The position numbers were made by a program, and so were the translations under genes. This document shows, in pieces, positions 31,551 to 39,668 of a stretch of DNA of 64,000 nucleotides. The stretch's first letter is position 1. Every line of letters starts with the position of its first letter. Where the stretch lies: assembly GCF_007678455.1 (NCBI RefSeq), contig NZ_VEEP01000012.1, forward strand, positions 1 to 64,000, given 5' to 3'. The notes beneath the pieces were generated by a model. It ran no database searches and was not told the origin of the DNA. It was given only the letters and a program-made list of their open reading frames with translations. The DNA is from Cytobacillus oceanisediminis 2691. Its GTDB lineage: Bacteria; Bacillota; Bacilli; Bacillales; Cytobacillaceae.

Positions 31551-32918
31551 ATGTACCAGACTTTTTCGACAAAAGAAAAAATAAAGCAGATTTTTGTCTT
31601 ACTGATACCAATCTTGATCACACAATTAGGGATGTTTTCCATGGTGTTTTTTAATACCATCATGTCGGGAAAATATAATTCCTCAGACCTTGCTGGTGTA
31701 GCGATTGGATCTTCAATCTGGAGCCCTGTATTCACTGGGCTTAGCGGAATTCTCCTCGCGGTGTCACCAATTGCTGCCCAGCGCTTTGGTGAAAAGAAGG
31801 GAAAAGAGGTATCTTCCATTCTTACCCACGGGATTTATTTAGCTTTAATCATTGCCGTAATTGTCATTATTATGGGGATTTTTCTGCTAAATCCAATTTT
31901 AAATGCAATGAACCTTCCTGAAAGTGTACATGAAACGGCATTTCAATACCTTGCTGGATTAGGCTATGGAATCATTCCCTTGTTTATTTTTAATGTTTTG
32001 AGGTCATTTATTTATGCTCTGGGTAAAACAAGAGTGGTCATGTATATTCTGCTCATGTCACTGCCAGTCAACTTCTTCCTAAATTATGTCCTGATTTTTG
32101 GTTATTGGGGCTTCCCGGAACTCGGAGGTGCAGGTGCTGGTTATGCTACGTCAATTACCTATTACATAATTGCAGCAATGACAGCTGTAGTCATAATCAG
32201 GCAACAGCCATTTTCCGATTTTGTAGGGCTGGAATACTTCAAGGAATTTTCGGGAAAGAAAGTTAAAGAAATCTTGAAAATCGGTGTTCCGATGGGATTG
32301 TCGATCTTTTTTGAAACAAGCATGTTTGCTGTCGTGACGATTTTGATCAGTAAGTTCAATATCACAACGATTGCCGCCTATCAATCCGCATTGAATATAG
32401 TCTCATTTCTTTATATGATCCCGATGAGTATTTCGATGGCATTAACTGTATTGGTTGGATTTGAAGTGGGAGCCCGCCGCTATAAGGATGCCAAAATATA
32501 CAGCTGGCTGGGGATTTATTTGGCAACACTCATCGCAATAGGCGCGGGATTGCTTGTCGTGTTATTCCGTTATAAGGTGGCAGGTTTTTACTCAAATGAG
32601 CCCGCCGTTATTGCGTTAACCGGCCAATTTTTGATTTATGCGTTATTCTTCATGATCTCCGACGCCATTCAGGCTACTGCACTAGCGGCACTTCGCGGAT
32701 ATAAAGATGTGAATATATCATTCGTCATCACGCTGATTGCATACTGGCTCATTTGTCTGCCGGTAGGTTACCTGCTCACCCAAAATACCGGACTTGGAGC
32801 TTCAGGATATTGGGTCGGCCTTACCACAGGATTGCTGGCAGCCGGAATCTCTTTGTCACTAAGATTAATCTTCATCCAAAAAAGAAGATTCAATACGAAT
32901 ATGGCCGAGGCTGTTTAA
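31551..32918 (+). CDS. MATE-family efflux transporter
   Basis: A 455-residue NorM-type multidrug and toxin extrusion protein with 12 helices in two six-helix halves. The first half opens KQIFVLLIPILITQLGMFSM and includes VAIGSSIWSPVFTGLSGILL; the second begins near residue 235 with LKIGVPMGLSIFFETSMFAV. These pumps use Na+ or H+ to export cationic drugs. ATG 31551 follows AAGGAG. A terminator closes the gene. Confidence 0.92.
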   Translation: MYQTFSTKEKIKQIFVLLIPILITQLGMFSMVFFNTIMSGKYNSSDLAGVAIGSSIWSPVFTGLSGILLAVSPIAAQRFGEKKGKEVSSILTHGIYLALIIAVIVIIMGIFLLNPILNAMNLPESVHETAFQYLAGLGYGIIPLFIFNVLRSFIYALGKTRVVMYILLMSLPVNFFLNYVLIFGYWGFPELGGAGAGYATSITYYIIAAMTAVVIIRQQPFSDFVGLEYFKEFSGKKVKEILKIGVPMGLSIFFETSMFAVVTILISKFNITTIAAYQSALNIVSFLYMIPMSISMALTVLVGFEVGARRYKDAKIYSWLGIYLATLIAIGAGLLVVLFRYKVAGFYSNEPAVIALTGQFLIYALFFMISDAIQATALAALRGYKDVNISFVITLIAYWLICLPVGYLLTQNTGLGASGYWVGLTTGLLAAGISLSLRLIFIQKRRFNTNMAEAV

Positions 32919-32948
32919 AGAGGTTCCTTTTGGAATCTCTTTTTTATT
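32918..32948 (+). terminator. Intrinsic terminator
   Basis: AAAGAGGTTCC and GGAATCTCTTT pair around TTTT with one wobble, followed by TTTT. Confidence 0.85.
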
Positions 32949-33019
32949 CCTTTATTTGGAATTATCCGAAGGAATTAATGGTGCTTGTGAGGAATATTTA
33001 AAAAGGGGAGGTGTATTAA

Positions 33020-33541
33020 ATGGCATATTTAAAAATTGCATTTGAAAATTTCCAAAGTATTAAGAATCAAGCCGAAAGAGCGATGTCTCAATTAAGTCTG
33101 GATCAGCTTCATTATTCCCCAAACAAAGAATCAAACAGCATCGCGATCATCTCCAAACATATGAGCGGTAACCTGAAATCAAGGTTCCGTGATTTCCTGA
33201 CAGCCGACGGCGAAAAACCCGACCGTGACCGGGATGGAGAATTTGAAGGCGCTTTTCACTCGAAAGAAGATTTACTCAATTTCTGGAATGAGGGCTGGTC
33301 TGTCCTTTTTGAAACACTTGAAAAATTAACAGAAGGCGATCTTGCTCGAACGGTATATATAAGAAGTGAACCACATAATGCCATGCAAGCCATACAACGC
33401 CAAATTGCCCATCAGGCAAGTCATTCTGGACAGATTGTCTATCTAGCGAAGATGCTTAAAAATGAGGAATGGGAAACACTCAGCATCCCAAGAGGAAAGT
33501 CACGGCAATACAACGAATCCATGAAGCTGGAGGATAAATAA
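33020..33541 (+). CDS. DUF1572 family DinB-like protein
   Basis: A 173-residue four-helix-bundle protein of the DinB/YfiT-like superfamily (DUF1572). The probable metal-binding histidines are His47 in IISKHMSGN and the pair in QIAHQASHSGQIVYL near residues 131-136. The family includes thiol-dependent enzymes and metal-binding proteins of unknown reaction. AAAAGGGGAGG precedes the ATG. It is a single gene. Confidence 0.85.
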   Translation: MAYLKIAFENFQSIKNQAERAMSQLSLDQLHYSPNKESNSIAIISKHMSGNLKSRFRDFLTADGEKPDRDRDGEFEGAFHSKEDLLNFWNEGWSVLFETLEKLTEGDLARTVYIRSEPHNAMQAIQRQIAHQASHSGQIVYLAKMLKNEEWETLSIPRGKSRQYNESMKLEDK

Positions 33542-33544
33542 AAA

Positions 33545-33568
33545 AGAGAGACCAGTGAAGGTCTCTCT
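33545..33568. terminator. Bidirectional terminator
   Basis: AGAGAGACC and GGTCTCTCT are perfect arms around AGTGAA, lying between convergent genes with an A run on the left. Confidence 0.8.
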
Positions 33569-33996
33569 CAAGAAGTTGATGCATGTTTTGCTTTGTATTT
33601 GGTCCACTGGAAACGAATGAAACAGCCGATGCAGAATCCAAGAATCGCTATAAAAGCCGCTATTGCAACCATGATGGTGAAAAAGTAACCAATCGCTGTA
33701 TATCCATTCGCGAAAGAAACAAGTCCTCCTGCTAAACAGATGACAGCTATTTTTTGATTAAACTGCTGCTGCTCCCAGTCTTCAGGGATATATGCGGAAA
33801 GATCTTTCTTCAAGAAATGTCTCGCAGCTTTCATTATCGGGTTATAACCGAAGAATATTCCTGATAATCCTGCAGCTAATGGTAAACCTAATATCCATTC
33901 AAAACCTGTTAACCAGGCACTAATTACACTTATGACAATGAACCACTGATTTGTCCTGACTAACGGCTGAGGAATTGAGCGTAATTGACCAGACAA
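33568..33996 (-). CDS. DUF4395 membrane protein
   Basis: A 142-residue protein with four hydrophobic segments and the DUF4395 pattern: IPQPLVRTNQWFIVISVISA, FGYNPIMKAARHFLKKDL, YIPEDWEQQQFNQKIAVICL and a closing ILGFCIGCFIRFQW with two cysteines. Family members in Bacillaceae are near thiol-redox genes in some genomes; none is adjacent here. Function unknown. Confidence 0.85.
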   Translation of the reverse strand: MSGQLRSIPQPLVRTNQWFIVISVISAWLTGFEWILGLPLAAGLSGIFFGYNPIMKAARHFLKKDLSAYIPEDWEQQQFNQKIAVICLAGGLVSFANGYTAIGYFFTIMVAIAAFIAILGFCIGCFIRFQWTKYKAKHASTS

Positions 33997-34167
33997 AATT
34001 AATCCGACCTTTCTTATTGGTTTATAAGTATTTTACCTTTTTTTATCTGAAATGTTAAGTGTAAAGAAAAAATTCATGAAAACATCGCTGACATTGAAAT
34101 ATGGAAAAGTATCCCTGAATATAATGGAATGCTGCATAAATTATATATAAAAAAGACGGGGGAAAGC

Positions 34168-35175
34168 ATGGGTCGATTTTTTAAAGGTGTATGGGTTTTG
34201 ATTCTGGCAGGGTGCATTGGTGTTTCTGGCTGTGCTCAACAAACTTCGGTGAAGGATGAAACGGAAAAGAAGGTAGTCGAACCAGCTGAGGATCAAAAAG
34301 TCAAAGAAGAACAGGAACCAAAAGAACAGGAACCAGAAGTGGTTGAGCCAATTGTAGTGGAAGTCATTGAGCCAACAACACAGGAGGTTGTCAAATCACT
34401 GACACCAATTGAGTTGGGTTTTGGTACAGATGATGCGAAATACAGGAATGAGCTTGAGAAGTGGGCACGTGAACTGGCACGCGGTACAGAAACGACAGCT
34501 GGCTTTGACAGACGTATGATTCCGGATAAGCTCGGCCCAGACGGTCAGGTGATCAAGGGAAGCCCACTTATTATTTTGGAGGAAGAGGAACTTGTAAATA
34601 GCATCATCGAGGCCTCTAAAGAAGGAGGGGCTGTAGAGCTGCCTCTCTATGTGACTGCGAGCAGCTACGAAATAAGTGATGCAGCCAGACTTGATGAGGT
34701 GGTTGTAGGTAAGTATACAACCTATTTTAATGCAGGGGTTGCCGGCAGGACAAAGAATATTGAGTTGTCAGCAGATGCCATTAACAATGTCATTCTGGGA
34801 GTGGGGGATGTCTTTTCATTCAACACAACGGTCGGTCCAAGTGATGAGGCCCATGGTTACCAGCCTGCCGAGGAGATTGTTAACAAAAAGCTGGTCATGG
34901 GCATTGGGGGAGGAATCTGCCAGACTTCTTCTACCCTATTCAATGCGGTCGATGTTCTTGGGGTTGGATATGTGGAAAAACATCATCATTCGCTTTCGGT
35001 CGGTTATGTGCCTAAGGGAAGGGACGCCACCGTTTCATACGGAGGCAAGGATTTCAGGTTCGAAAACACAACAGGTGTGCCATTATTGCTAAAAGCAATT
35101 GTCAGCAAGGGCAGCCTCACTGTGGAAGTGAGAACTTCAAAAGACTATCAAACCCAAATGAAAAAGGGAATCTAA
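34168..35175 (+). CDS. VanW-family lipoprotein
   Basis: A 335-residue exported protein. A lipoprotein signal ends IGVSGC (Cys near residue 20), followed by a Glu/Pro/Lys-rich linker (EEQEPKEQEPEVVEPIVVEV), a middle region and a VanW domain near residues 200-320: FNAGVAGRTKNIELSADAIN, FSFNTTVGPSDEAHGYQPAE, GIGGGICQTSSTLFNA and HHHSLSVGYVP. VanW occurs in some vancomycin-resistance operons but its function is unknown. ATG 34168 follows GGGGGAAAG. It is a single gene. Confidence 0.9.
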   Translation: MGRFFKGVWVLILAGCIGVSGCAQQTSVKDETEKKVVEPAEDQKVKEEQEPKEQEPEVVEPIVVEVIEPTTQEVVKSLTPIELGFGTDDAKYRNELEKWARELARGTETTAGFDRRMIPDKLGPDGQVIKGSPLIILEEEELVNSIIEASKEGGAVELPLYVTASSYEISDAARLDEVVVGKYTTYFNAGVAGRTKNIELSADAINNVILGVGDVFSFNTTVGPSDEAHGYQPAEEIVNKKLVMGIGGGICQTSSTLFNAVDVLGVGYVEKHHHSLSVGYVPKGRDATVSYGGKDFRFENTTGVPLLLKAIVSKGSLTVEVRTSKDYQTQMKKGI

Positions 35176-35283
35176 GGGCTTAAAAATAATCCGTCATAAG
35201 ACGTAGAACGAATCAACCTAATGGTGAATGTTTCCATCATCGCCTTCCATTATTCTTGAATTAAGAACAGGGAGGCGATTCAA

Positions 35284-35433
35284 ATGGAAATGAATTATCT
35301 TGCATTAGAATATATTTGGAATTCAAAACAGGAAGAACTAAAAAGGAAAGCTCACTTCAAAGAAACTTATCAGCTTTATCCGCAGAGTAAAAAGTTTGAC
35401 TGGGTGAGTGCATTAAGGAGGGAAAATAAATAA
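35284..35433 (+). CDS. 49-residue hydrophilic protein, first gene of a pair
   Basis: ATG 35284 follows GGGAGGCG. The product, MEMNYLALEYIWNSKQEELK to WVSALRRENK, is helical and charged. Its stop codon TAA (35431-35433) overlaps the apparent first codon of the next gene. No family was recognised. The pair is probably one transcript. Confidence 0.6.
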   Translation: MEMNYLALEYIWNSKQEELKRKAHFKETYQLYPQSKKFDWVSALRRENK

Positions 35434-35825
35434 AAATAATTAAATACATTTTATACACGTCAGGTTTTGTGATTTTGCAGGTAATGATAGGGAAGTTCCA
35501 GCTATTTTTTAAGAATATGGGAATGGAAACATATAGCCTCTATCCATGGAGCTTCCTTTCTGTATTATTTTATTTTCCATTAGGTGTTTATCTTGGAATT
35601 CCGGAACTGCTGAAGAAATTTAGCGAAAATGGCAAGTGGAAAATCAATTGGCTTAAAATCTTCTTCATCTCTTTCCCGTTGATCTATATTTCTTTCTTCT
35701 GGTTCATTCCTTTCTCTTATCCAATTCCGAATTTTTTGGCAGACACCAATACAACATTTAAATTAGCAATGATTGCAGCAGGTTTTATCTTTATGAATAG
35801 CATTGAAAAAGAAAACAGCGGATGA
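35430..35825 (+). CDS. Three-helix membrane protein with apparent ATA start
   Basis: The frame opens at ATA 35430 and gives IKIIKYILYTSGFVILQVMI, a normal first membrane helix preceded by a basic start, then YPWSFLSVLFYFPLGVYLG and further helices (FFISFPLIYISFFWFIPF, LAMIAAGFIFM) to 35825. AGGAGGG lies six bases upstream of this ATA. The only earlier standard start inside the frame is GTG 35469, without a binding site and cutting the helix. The codon overlaps the preceding stop as ATAA, as if an ATGA junction had changed. I read the product as 131 residues if ATA is used. Function unknown. Confidence 0.55.
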   Translation: MKIIKYILYTSGFVILQVMIGKFQLFFKNMGMETYSLYPWSFLSVLFYFPLGVYLGIPELLKKFSENGKWKINWLKIFFISFPLIYISFFWFIPFSYPIPNFLADTNTTFKLAMIAAGFIFMNSIEKENSG

Positions 35826-35842
35826 GAACATCCGCTGTTTTC
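35811..35842 (+). terminator. Intrinsic terminator
   Basis: GAAAACAGCGGAT and ATCCGCTGTTTTC are perfect arms around GAGAAC; the left arm overlaps the end of the membrane protein gene. Confidence 0.9.
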
Positions 35843-35863
35843 CCATTAATTCATTTGGAGTTT

Positions 35864-36082
35864 TCATGAGGTACGTTTCTTTTCGTTCACATTCACCAAC
35901 AGTCCCCGCTTGATCCAATAATCCAGATGGTCAACAGGAAAGACGCTTCGATTTTCAGCATTGTTCATTTGGATGATCACACTGCTCTCAGAAACCTCTA
36001 AAACCTTTAATCTGTCAGAGTTATACATATTCGGCATAAACCCATGCCTGATTTCAAACTCCATATTATTTTTATATTCCAT
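35864..36082 (-). CDS. 72-residue soluble hypothetical protein
   Basis: A small beta-rich protein (MEFEIRHGFMPNMYNSDRLK, then VLEVSESSVIIQMNNAENRS and VFPVDHLDYWIKRGLLVNV). The last part looks like a short helix that could be an oligomer or DNA contact. GGAGGG precedes the ATG. I do not recognise a family. Confidence 0.55.
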   Translation of the reverse strand: MEYKNNMEFEIRHGFMPNMYNSDRLKVLEVSESSVIIQMNNAENRSVFPVDHLDYWIKRGLLVNVNEKKRTS

Positions 36083-36182
36083 AAAAAACCCTCCAGGATT
36101 TCTTTATGGATATAATATTTGCTAAAAACAGATGAATTATCCATTTTTGTCTTAACAGATTGCTGGTGAATTAAATAAAAAA

Positions 36183-36207
36183 GCAAGAGGGAGGTTACCC
36201 CTCTTGC
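36183..36207 (-). terminator. Intrinsic terminator of the methionine operon
   Basis: GCAAGAGGG and CCCTCTTGC are perfect arms; a run of A on the plus strand (36177-36182) gives the T run for minus-strand transcripts. Confidence 0.85.
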
Positions 36208-36215
36208 AACTTCTG

Positions 36216-39200
36216 CTAATTCTTCAAAACATTGAAGTACCTTGCTTCTGGATGTGAAAATACAATTGCTGTGACTGATGCTTCAGGTTCCATCATACAG
36301 CCTTCGGTTAATTCTATGCCGATTTCCTCTGGCTTGAGCAGGTTGAAAAGTTTCTTTTGGTCTTCCAAATCTGGACAGGCAGGGTAGCCGAAAGAAAAAC
36401 GCTGTCCCTGATATTTGGCGGCAAATCGGTCTTTCATAGTCATATCCGGTGTGTCGGGGAATCCCCAACGATCGCGGATTTGTCGGTGGAGAAGCTCGGC
36501 AAAGCCTTCTGCGGTCTCAAGAGCCAATGCTTGGAGGGCATGGTTTTCCAGGAAGTTCCCCTTATTTTTCAGATGTTCTGCTGCCTGTCGTATTCCCGCA
36601 CCTGCCGTTACTGCAAACATTCCGACATAATCTTTTTCATCATCTGTTATAGGCCGAACGAAATCCGCCAGGCAAAGTCCTGGAGATACTTCTTGTCGCG
36701 GGAACTCGAAGGTTTCAATAATTTGGTCCTGCTGCTGAGGGTCGAAAATATAGAGTTTATCCCCTTCGGACTGGGCAGGGAAGAACTGATAGACTGCTGC
36801 CGGTTTAATCCAACCATTTGTTTTTGCCTCTGTTAACAACGATTGGACAACCCCTTGCAGCATGACTGCCTTTTCATTTGATTCAGCGAGCAATTTTTCC
36901 ACTTTCCCTTTCAAACCCAGGTGATGTCCCAACAGCATCTGTTGATTGATATAGGGCTCGATATGGGAAAGGGAATAGGATTTAACGAGATGCCTATTTA
37001 AATCCTGCGGTATAAATACCGGTGCCTTTTCAATCACTTTTGGGCGTTCAAGGACAGCGGTAGCAGATTTCCGGCCAGGTATTATAATTTCTTGCTTGTT
37101 TAATGCAGCTTCCTGCTTTTCTTTTTGTTCTTGCAAAAACTGTTCATAGCCGTTTGGTTCCCGTAGTCGATTGGCGAGAGACAGGCCGTTCATCGCATCT
37201 TTTGCATATAATACAAGTCCGTCATATTGCTGCGCGATTTTTGTATCAGTAAACTTCCTTGAAAGGGCGGCACCACCTACCATTATCGGGAGATCGATGC
37301 CTGCTTGCTTCATATCCTGTGCAGTCAGCACCATCTGCTGTGCGGATTTCACAAGCAGACCTGAAAGACCCACGATATCTGGTTTTTCTTTTCTTATTGC
37401 CTCAATGAGGGCATTCGGGGCAACCTTGATCCCAAGATCGACGACATCATAGCCATTGTTGCTGAGGATGATATCGACAAGGTTTTTTCCAATATCATGG
37501 ACATCGCCTTTTACAGTAGCAAGAAGCACTTTACCCTTAGCAGCGGTGGTATCATTTTTTTCCATATGCGGCTCCAGATGAGACACAGCTGCTTTCATGA
37601 CCTCTGCGCTTTGGAGAACCTCAGCCACGATCAACTGATTATCATTGAACAGCCTGCCAACTTCTTTCATCCCATCCATCAAAGGACCGTTGATGATATC
37701 CAGTGGGGCAGGGTAGGTTTCAAGTGCAATATCCAGGTCAGGCAGAAGACCTTCTTTCGTGCCTTCGACCACATAGTAGGCCAGCCTTTCTTCAAGTGTC
37801 ATATCAGGCAGGGTGCTTTTGGCTTCCTTCTTTTTATCCCTGTAAAAATCAGTAAAGTCAGCAAGTGTTTGATCTGTAGTATGGAACAATAAATCTTCAG
37901 CCATTTTTACTTCCTCTGGACTAATTGAAGCAAAACGCTCAAGCTTTTCTGTATTCACAATTGCATAGTCCAGGCCAGCCTGGGTGCAGTGATAAAGAAA
38001 GACAGAGTTCAAGACTTCACGGCCCACTGGTGGAAGCCCAAATGAAACATTGCTGATGCCGAGGATTGTTTGGGTTTCCGGGAATGTCTCCTTGATCATC
38101 CTGATGCCGTCAACAGTCGCTTTGGCTGAACCGATATATTGTTCATCCCCGGTACCGACTGGGAAGACAAGCGGATCAAAAATCAGATCCTGAGCAGGAA
38201 TCTTATATTTATTGACAAGCAGGTCATATGAACGTTTGGCAATCGCCAATTTCTTCTCAGCGGAAACACCCATGCCTTCTTCTTCAATTGTGCCGACCAC
38301 CACCGCTGCACCATATTTGTGGATCAGTCGGGCAACTGATTCAAAGCGATCTTCGCCATCTTCAAGATTGATTGAATTGATGATTGCCTTACCCTGAGAA
38401 TAGCTTAGAGCCTTTTCAATCACTGTATCATCAGTCGAATCGATTACCAGCGGAACCTTTACCTTTTTGACAACTTCCTTAATGAACTGTTCCATATCCT
38501 GAAGTTCATCTCTGTCGGGGTCCGCCAGGCAAATGTCGATGACATGGGCACCGTTTTTAACCTGCGCTCTTGCAATTTCGGCTGCTTCTTCTATTTTCCC
38601 CTCGGAAATCAAGCGCTTGAATTTCCGCGAACCGATAACATTTGTCCGTTCACCAACCATGATTGGTCTTAATGTTGGATCATCATAGATGAAAGGTTCG
38701 ATTCCAGATACCATGTGAAGCTGGTTTACTTCTGTCTGCCTTGGCTCACGTTCTTTCATTTTTTCCGAGATCGCCTTTATATGGGCCGGAGTGGTACCGC
38801 AGCAGCCACCGACAATATTCAGCCAGCCTTGTGTGGCAAAGTCGGATAGTTTCTGTGCAAGGGTATCAGGTGTTTCATGATATTGACCTTCTTCATCCGG
38901 CAGTCCTGCATTTGGATAACAGCTGACTGCTGACTGGGAGAGGGAGGACAGAGAGCGAAGGTGCTCTTGCATGAATTCAGGACCTGTTGCACAGTTCAGC
39001 CCTATGGCAATTGGATTCATGTGCTGAACCGAAATATAGAATGCTTCAATCGATTGGCCGGCAAGTGTAGTTCCCATCGGTTCGATAGTGGCAGAAATCA
39101 TGATTGGAAGTTCTTTGCCGCTCTGTTCGAAAGCCTGCTTGATTCCGCTATAGGCTGCTTTGACGTTAAGCAAATCCTGGCTGGTCTCAAGAAGCAGCAT

Positions 39201-39668
39201 GTCCACCTTGCCATCGATCAGCCCGAGAGCCTGTTCTTCGTATGCTTTCGACATTTCTTCGAAAGTAGAACCGCCGGTAACACTCAATGTTTTCGTTGTC
39301 GGTCCCATCGAACCAGCCACAAATCGGGGCTGGGAAGGTGTAGATGCCTCATCTGCGGCGGCCCTGGCAATCAGTGCTGCTTTCTTGTTGATTTCATAAG
39401 CTTTATGGCCTAAACCGTATTCGTCAAGGACCAGACTGGTGGCACCGAATGTATTGGTTTCTACGATATCTGCGCCGGCAGCGAAATATTCACGATGTAT
39501 ATGTTCAATCACTTCGGGTGCAGAAAGATTCAGGATTTCATTACAGCCTTCGAATTCTTCACCGCCAAAATCATCTGCGGAAAGATCAGCCTGCTGGAGC
39601 ATCGTTCCCATTGCACCATCCATGATGAGGATTTTTTGTTTCATCTGCTCAATTAACAAGGTTGACAT
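36216..39668 (-). CDS. metH: Cobalamin-dependent methionine synthase
   Basis: A 1150-residue MetH, which moves the methyl group of methyltetrahydrofolate to homocysteine. Domains in order: homocysteine-binding barrel (about 1-310) with zinc ligands in GGCCGTTPAHI; pterin-binding barrel (about 330-600) from VGERTNVIGSRKFKR; B12 domain (about 640-860) with GDVHDIGKN, the cobalt-binding His; and the AdoMet reactivation domain (about 890-1140) with RFSFGYPACPDLED. The gene is last of four in an S-box operon and overlaps yitJ by 20 bases. Full length. Confidence 0.96.
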   Translation of the reverse strand: MSTLLIEQMKQKILIMDGAMGTMLQQADLSADDFGGEEFEGCNEILNLSAPEVIEHIHREYFAAGADIVETNTFGATSLVLDEYGLGHKAYEINKKAALIARAAADEASTPSQPRFVAGSMGPTTKTLSVTGGSTFEEMSKAYEEQALGLIDGKVDMLLLETSQDLLNVKAAYSGIKQAFEQSGKELPIMISATIEPMGTTLAGQSIEAFYISVQHMNPIAIGLNCATGPEFMQEHLRSLSSLSQSAVSCYPNAGLPDEEGQYHETPDTLAQKLSDFATQGWLNIVGGCCGTTPAHIKAISEKMKEREPRQTEVNQLHMVSGIEPFIYDDPTLRPIMVGERTNVIGSRKFKRLISEGKIEEAAEIARAQVKNGAHVIDICLADPDRDELQDMEQFIKEVVKKVKVPLVIDSTDDTVIEKALSYSQGKAIINSINLEDGEDRFESVARLIHKYGAAVVVGTIEEEGMGVSAEKKLAIAKRSYDLLVNKYKIPAQDLIFDPLVFPVGTGDEQYIGSAKATVDGIRMIKETFPETQTILGISNVSFGLPPVGREVLNSVFLYHCTQAGLDYAIVNTEKLERFASISPEEVKMAEDLLFHTTDQTLADFTDFYRDKKKEAKSTLPDMTLEERLAYYVVEGTKEGLLPDLDIALETYPAPLDIINGPLMDGMKEVGRLFNDNQLIVAEVLQSAEVMKAAVSHLEPHMEKNDTTAAKGKVLLATVKGDVHDIGKNLVDIILSNNGYDVVDLGIKVAPNALIEAIRKEKPDIVGLSGLLVKSAQQMVLTAQDMKQAGIDLPIMVGGAALSRKFTDTKIAQQYDGLVLYAKDAMNGLSLANRLREPNGYEQFLQEQKEKQEAALNKQEIIIPGRKSATAVLERPKVIEKAPVFIPQDLNRHLVKSYSLSHIEPYINQQMLLGHHLGLKGKVEKLLAESNEKAVMLQGVVQSLLTEAKTNGWIKPAAVYQFFPAQSEGDKLYIFDPQQQDQIIETFEFPRQEVSPGLCLADFVRPITDDEKDYVGMFAVTAGAGIRQAAEHLKNKGNFLENHALQALALETAEGFAELLHRQIRDRWGFPDTPDMTMKDRFAAKYQGQRFSFGYPACPDLEDQKKLFNLLKPEEIGIELTEGCMMEPEASVTAIVFSHPEARYFNVLKN

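Noticed and set aside
35469-35825. GTG 35469 as start of the membrane protein
   Set aside because: No ribosome binding site stands before it and it would remove most of the first helix, whereas the frame opens right behind AGGAGGG further upstream.
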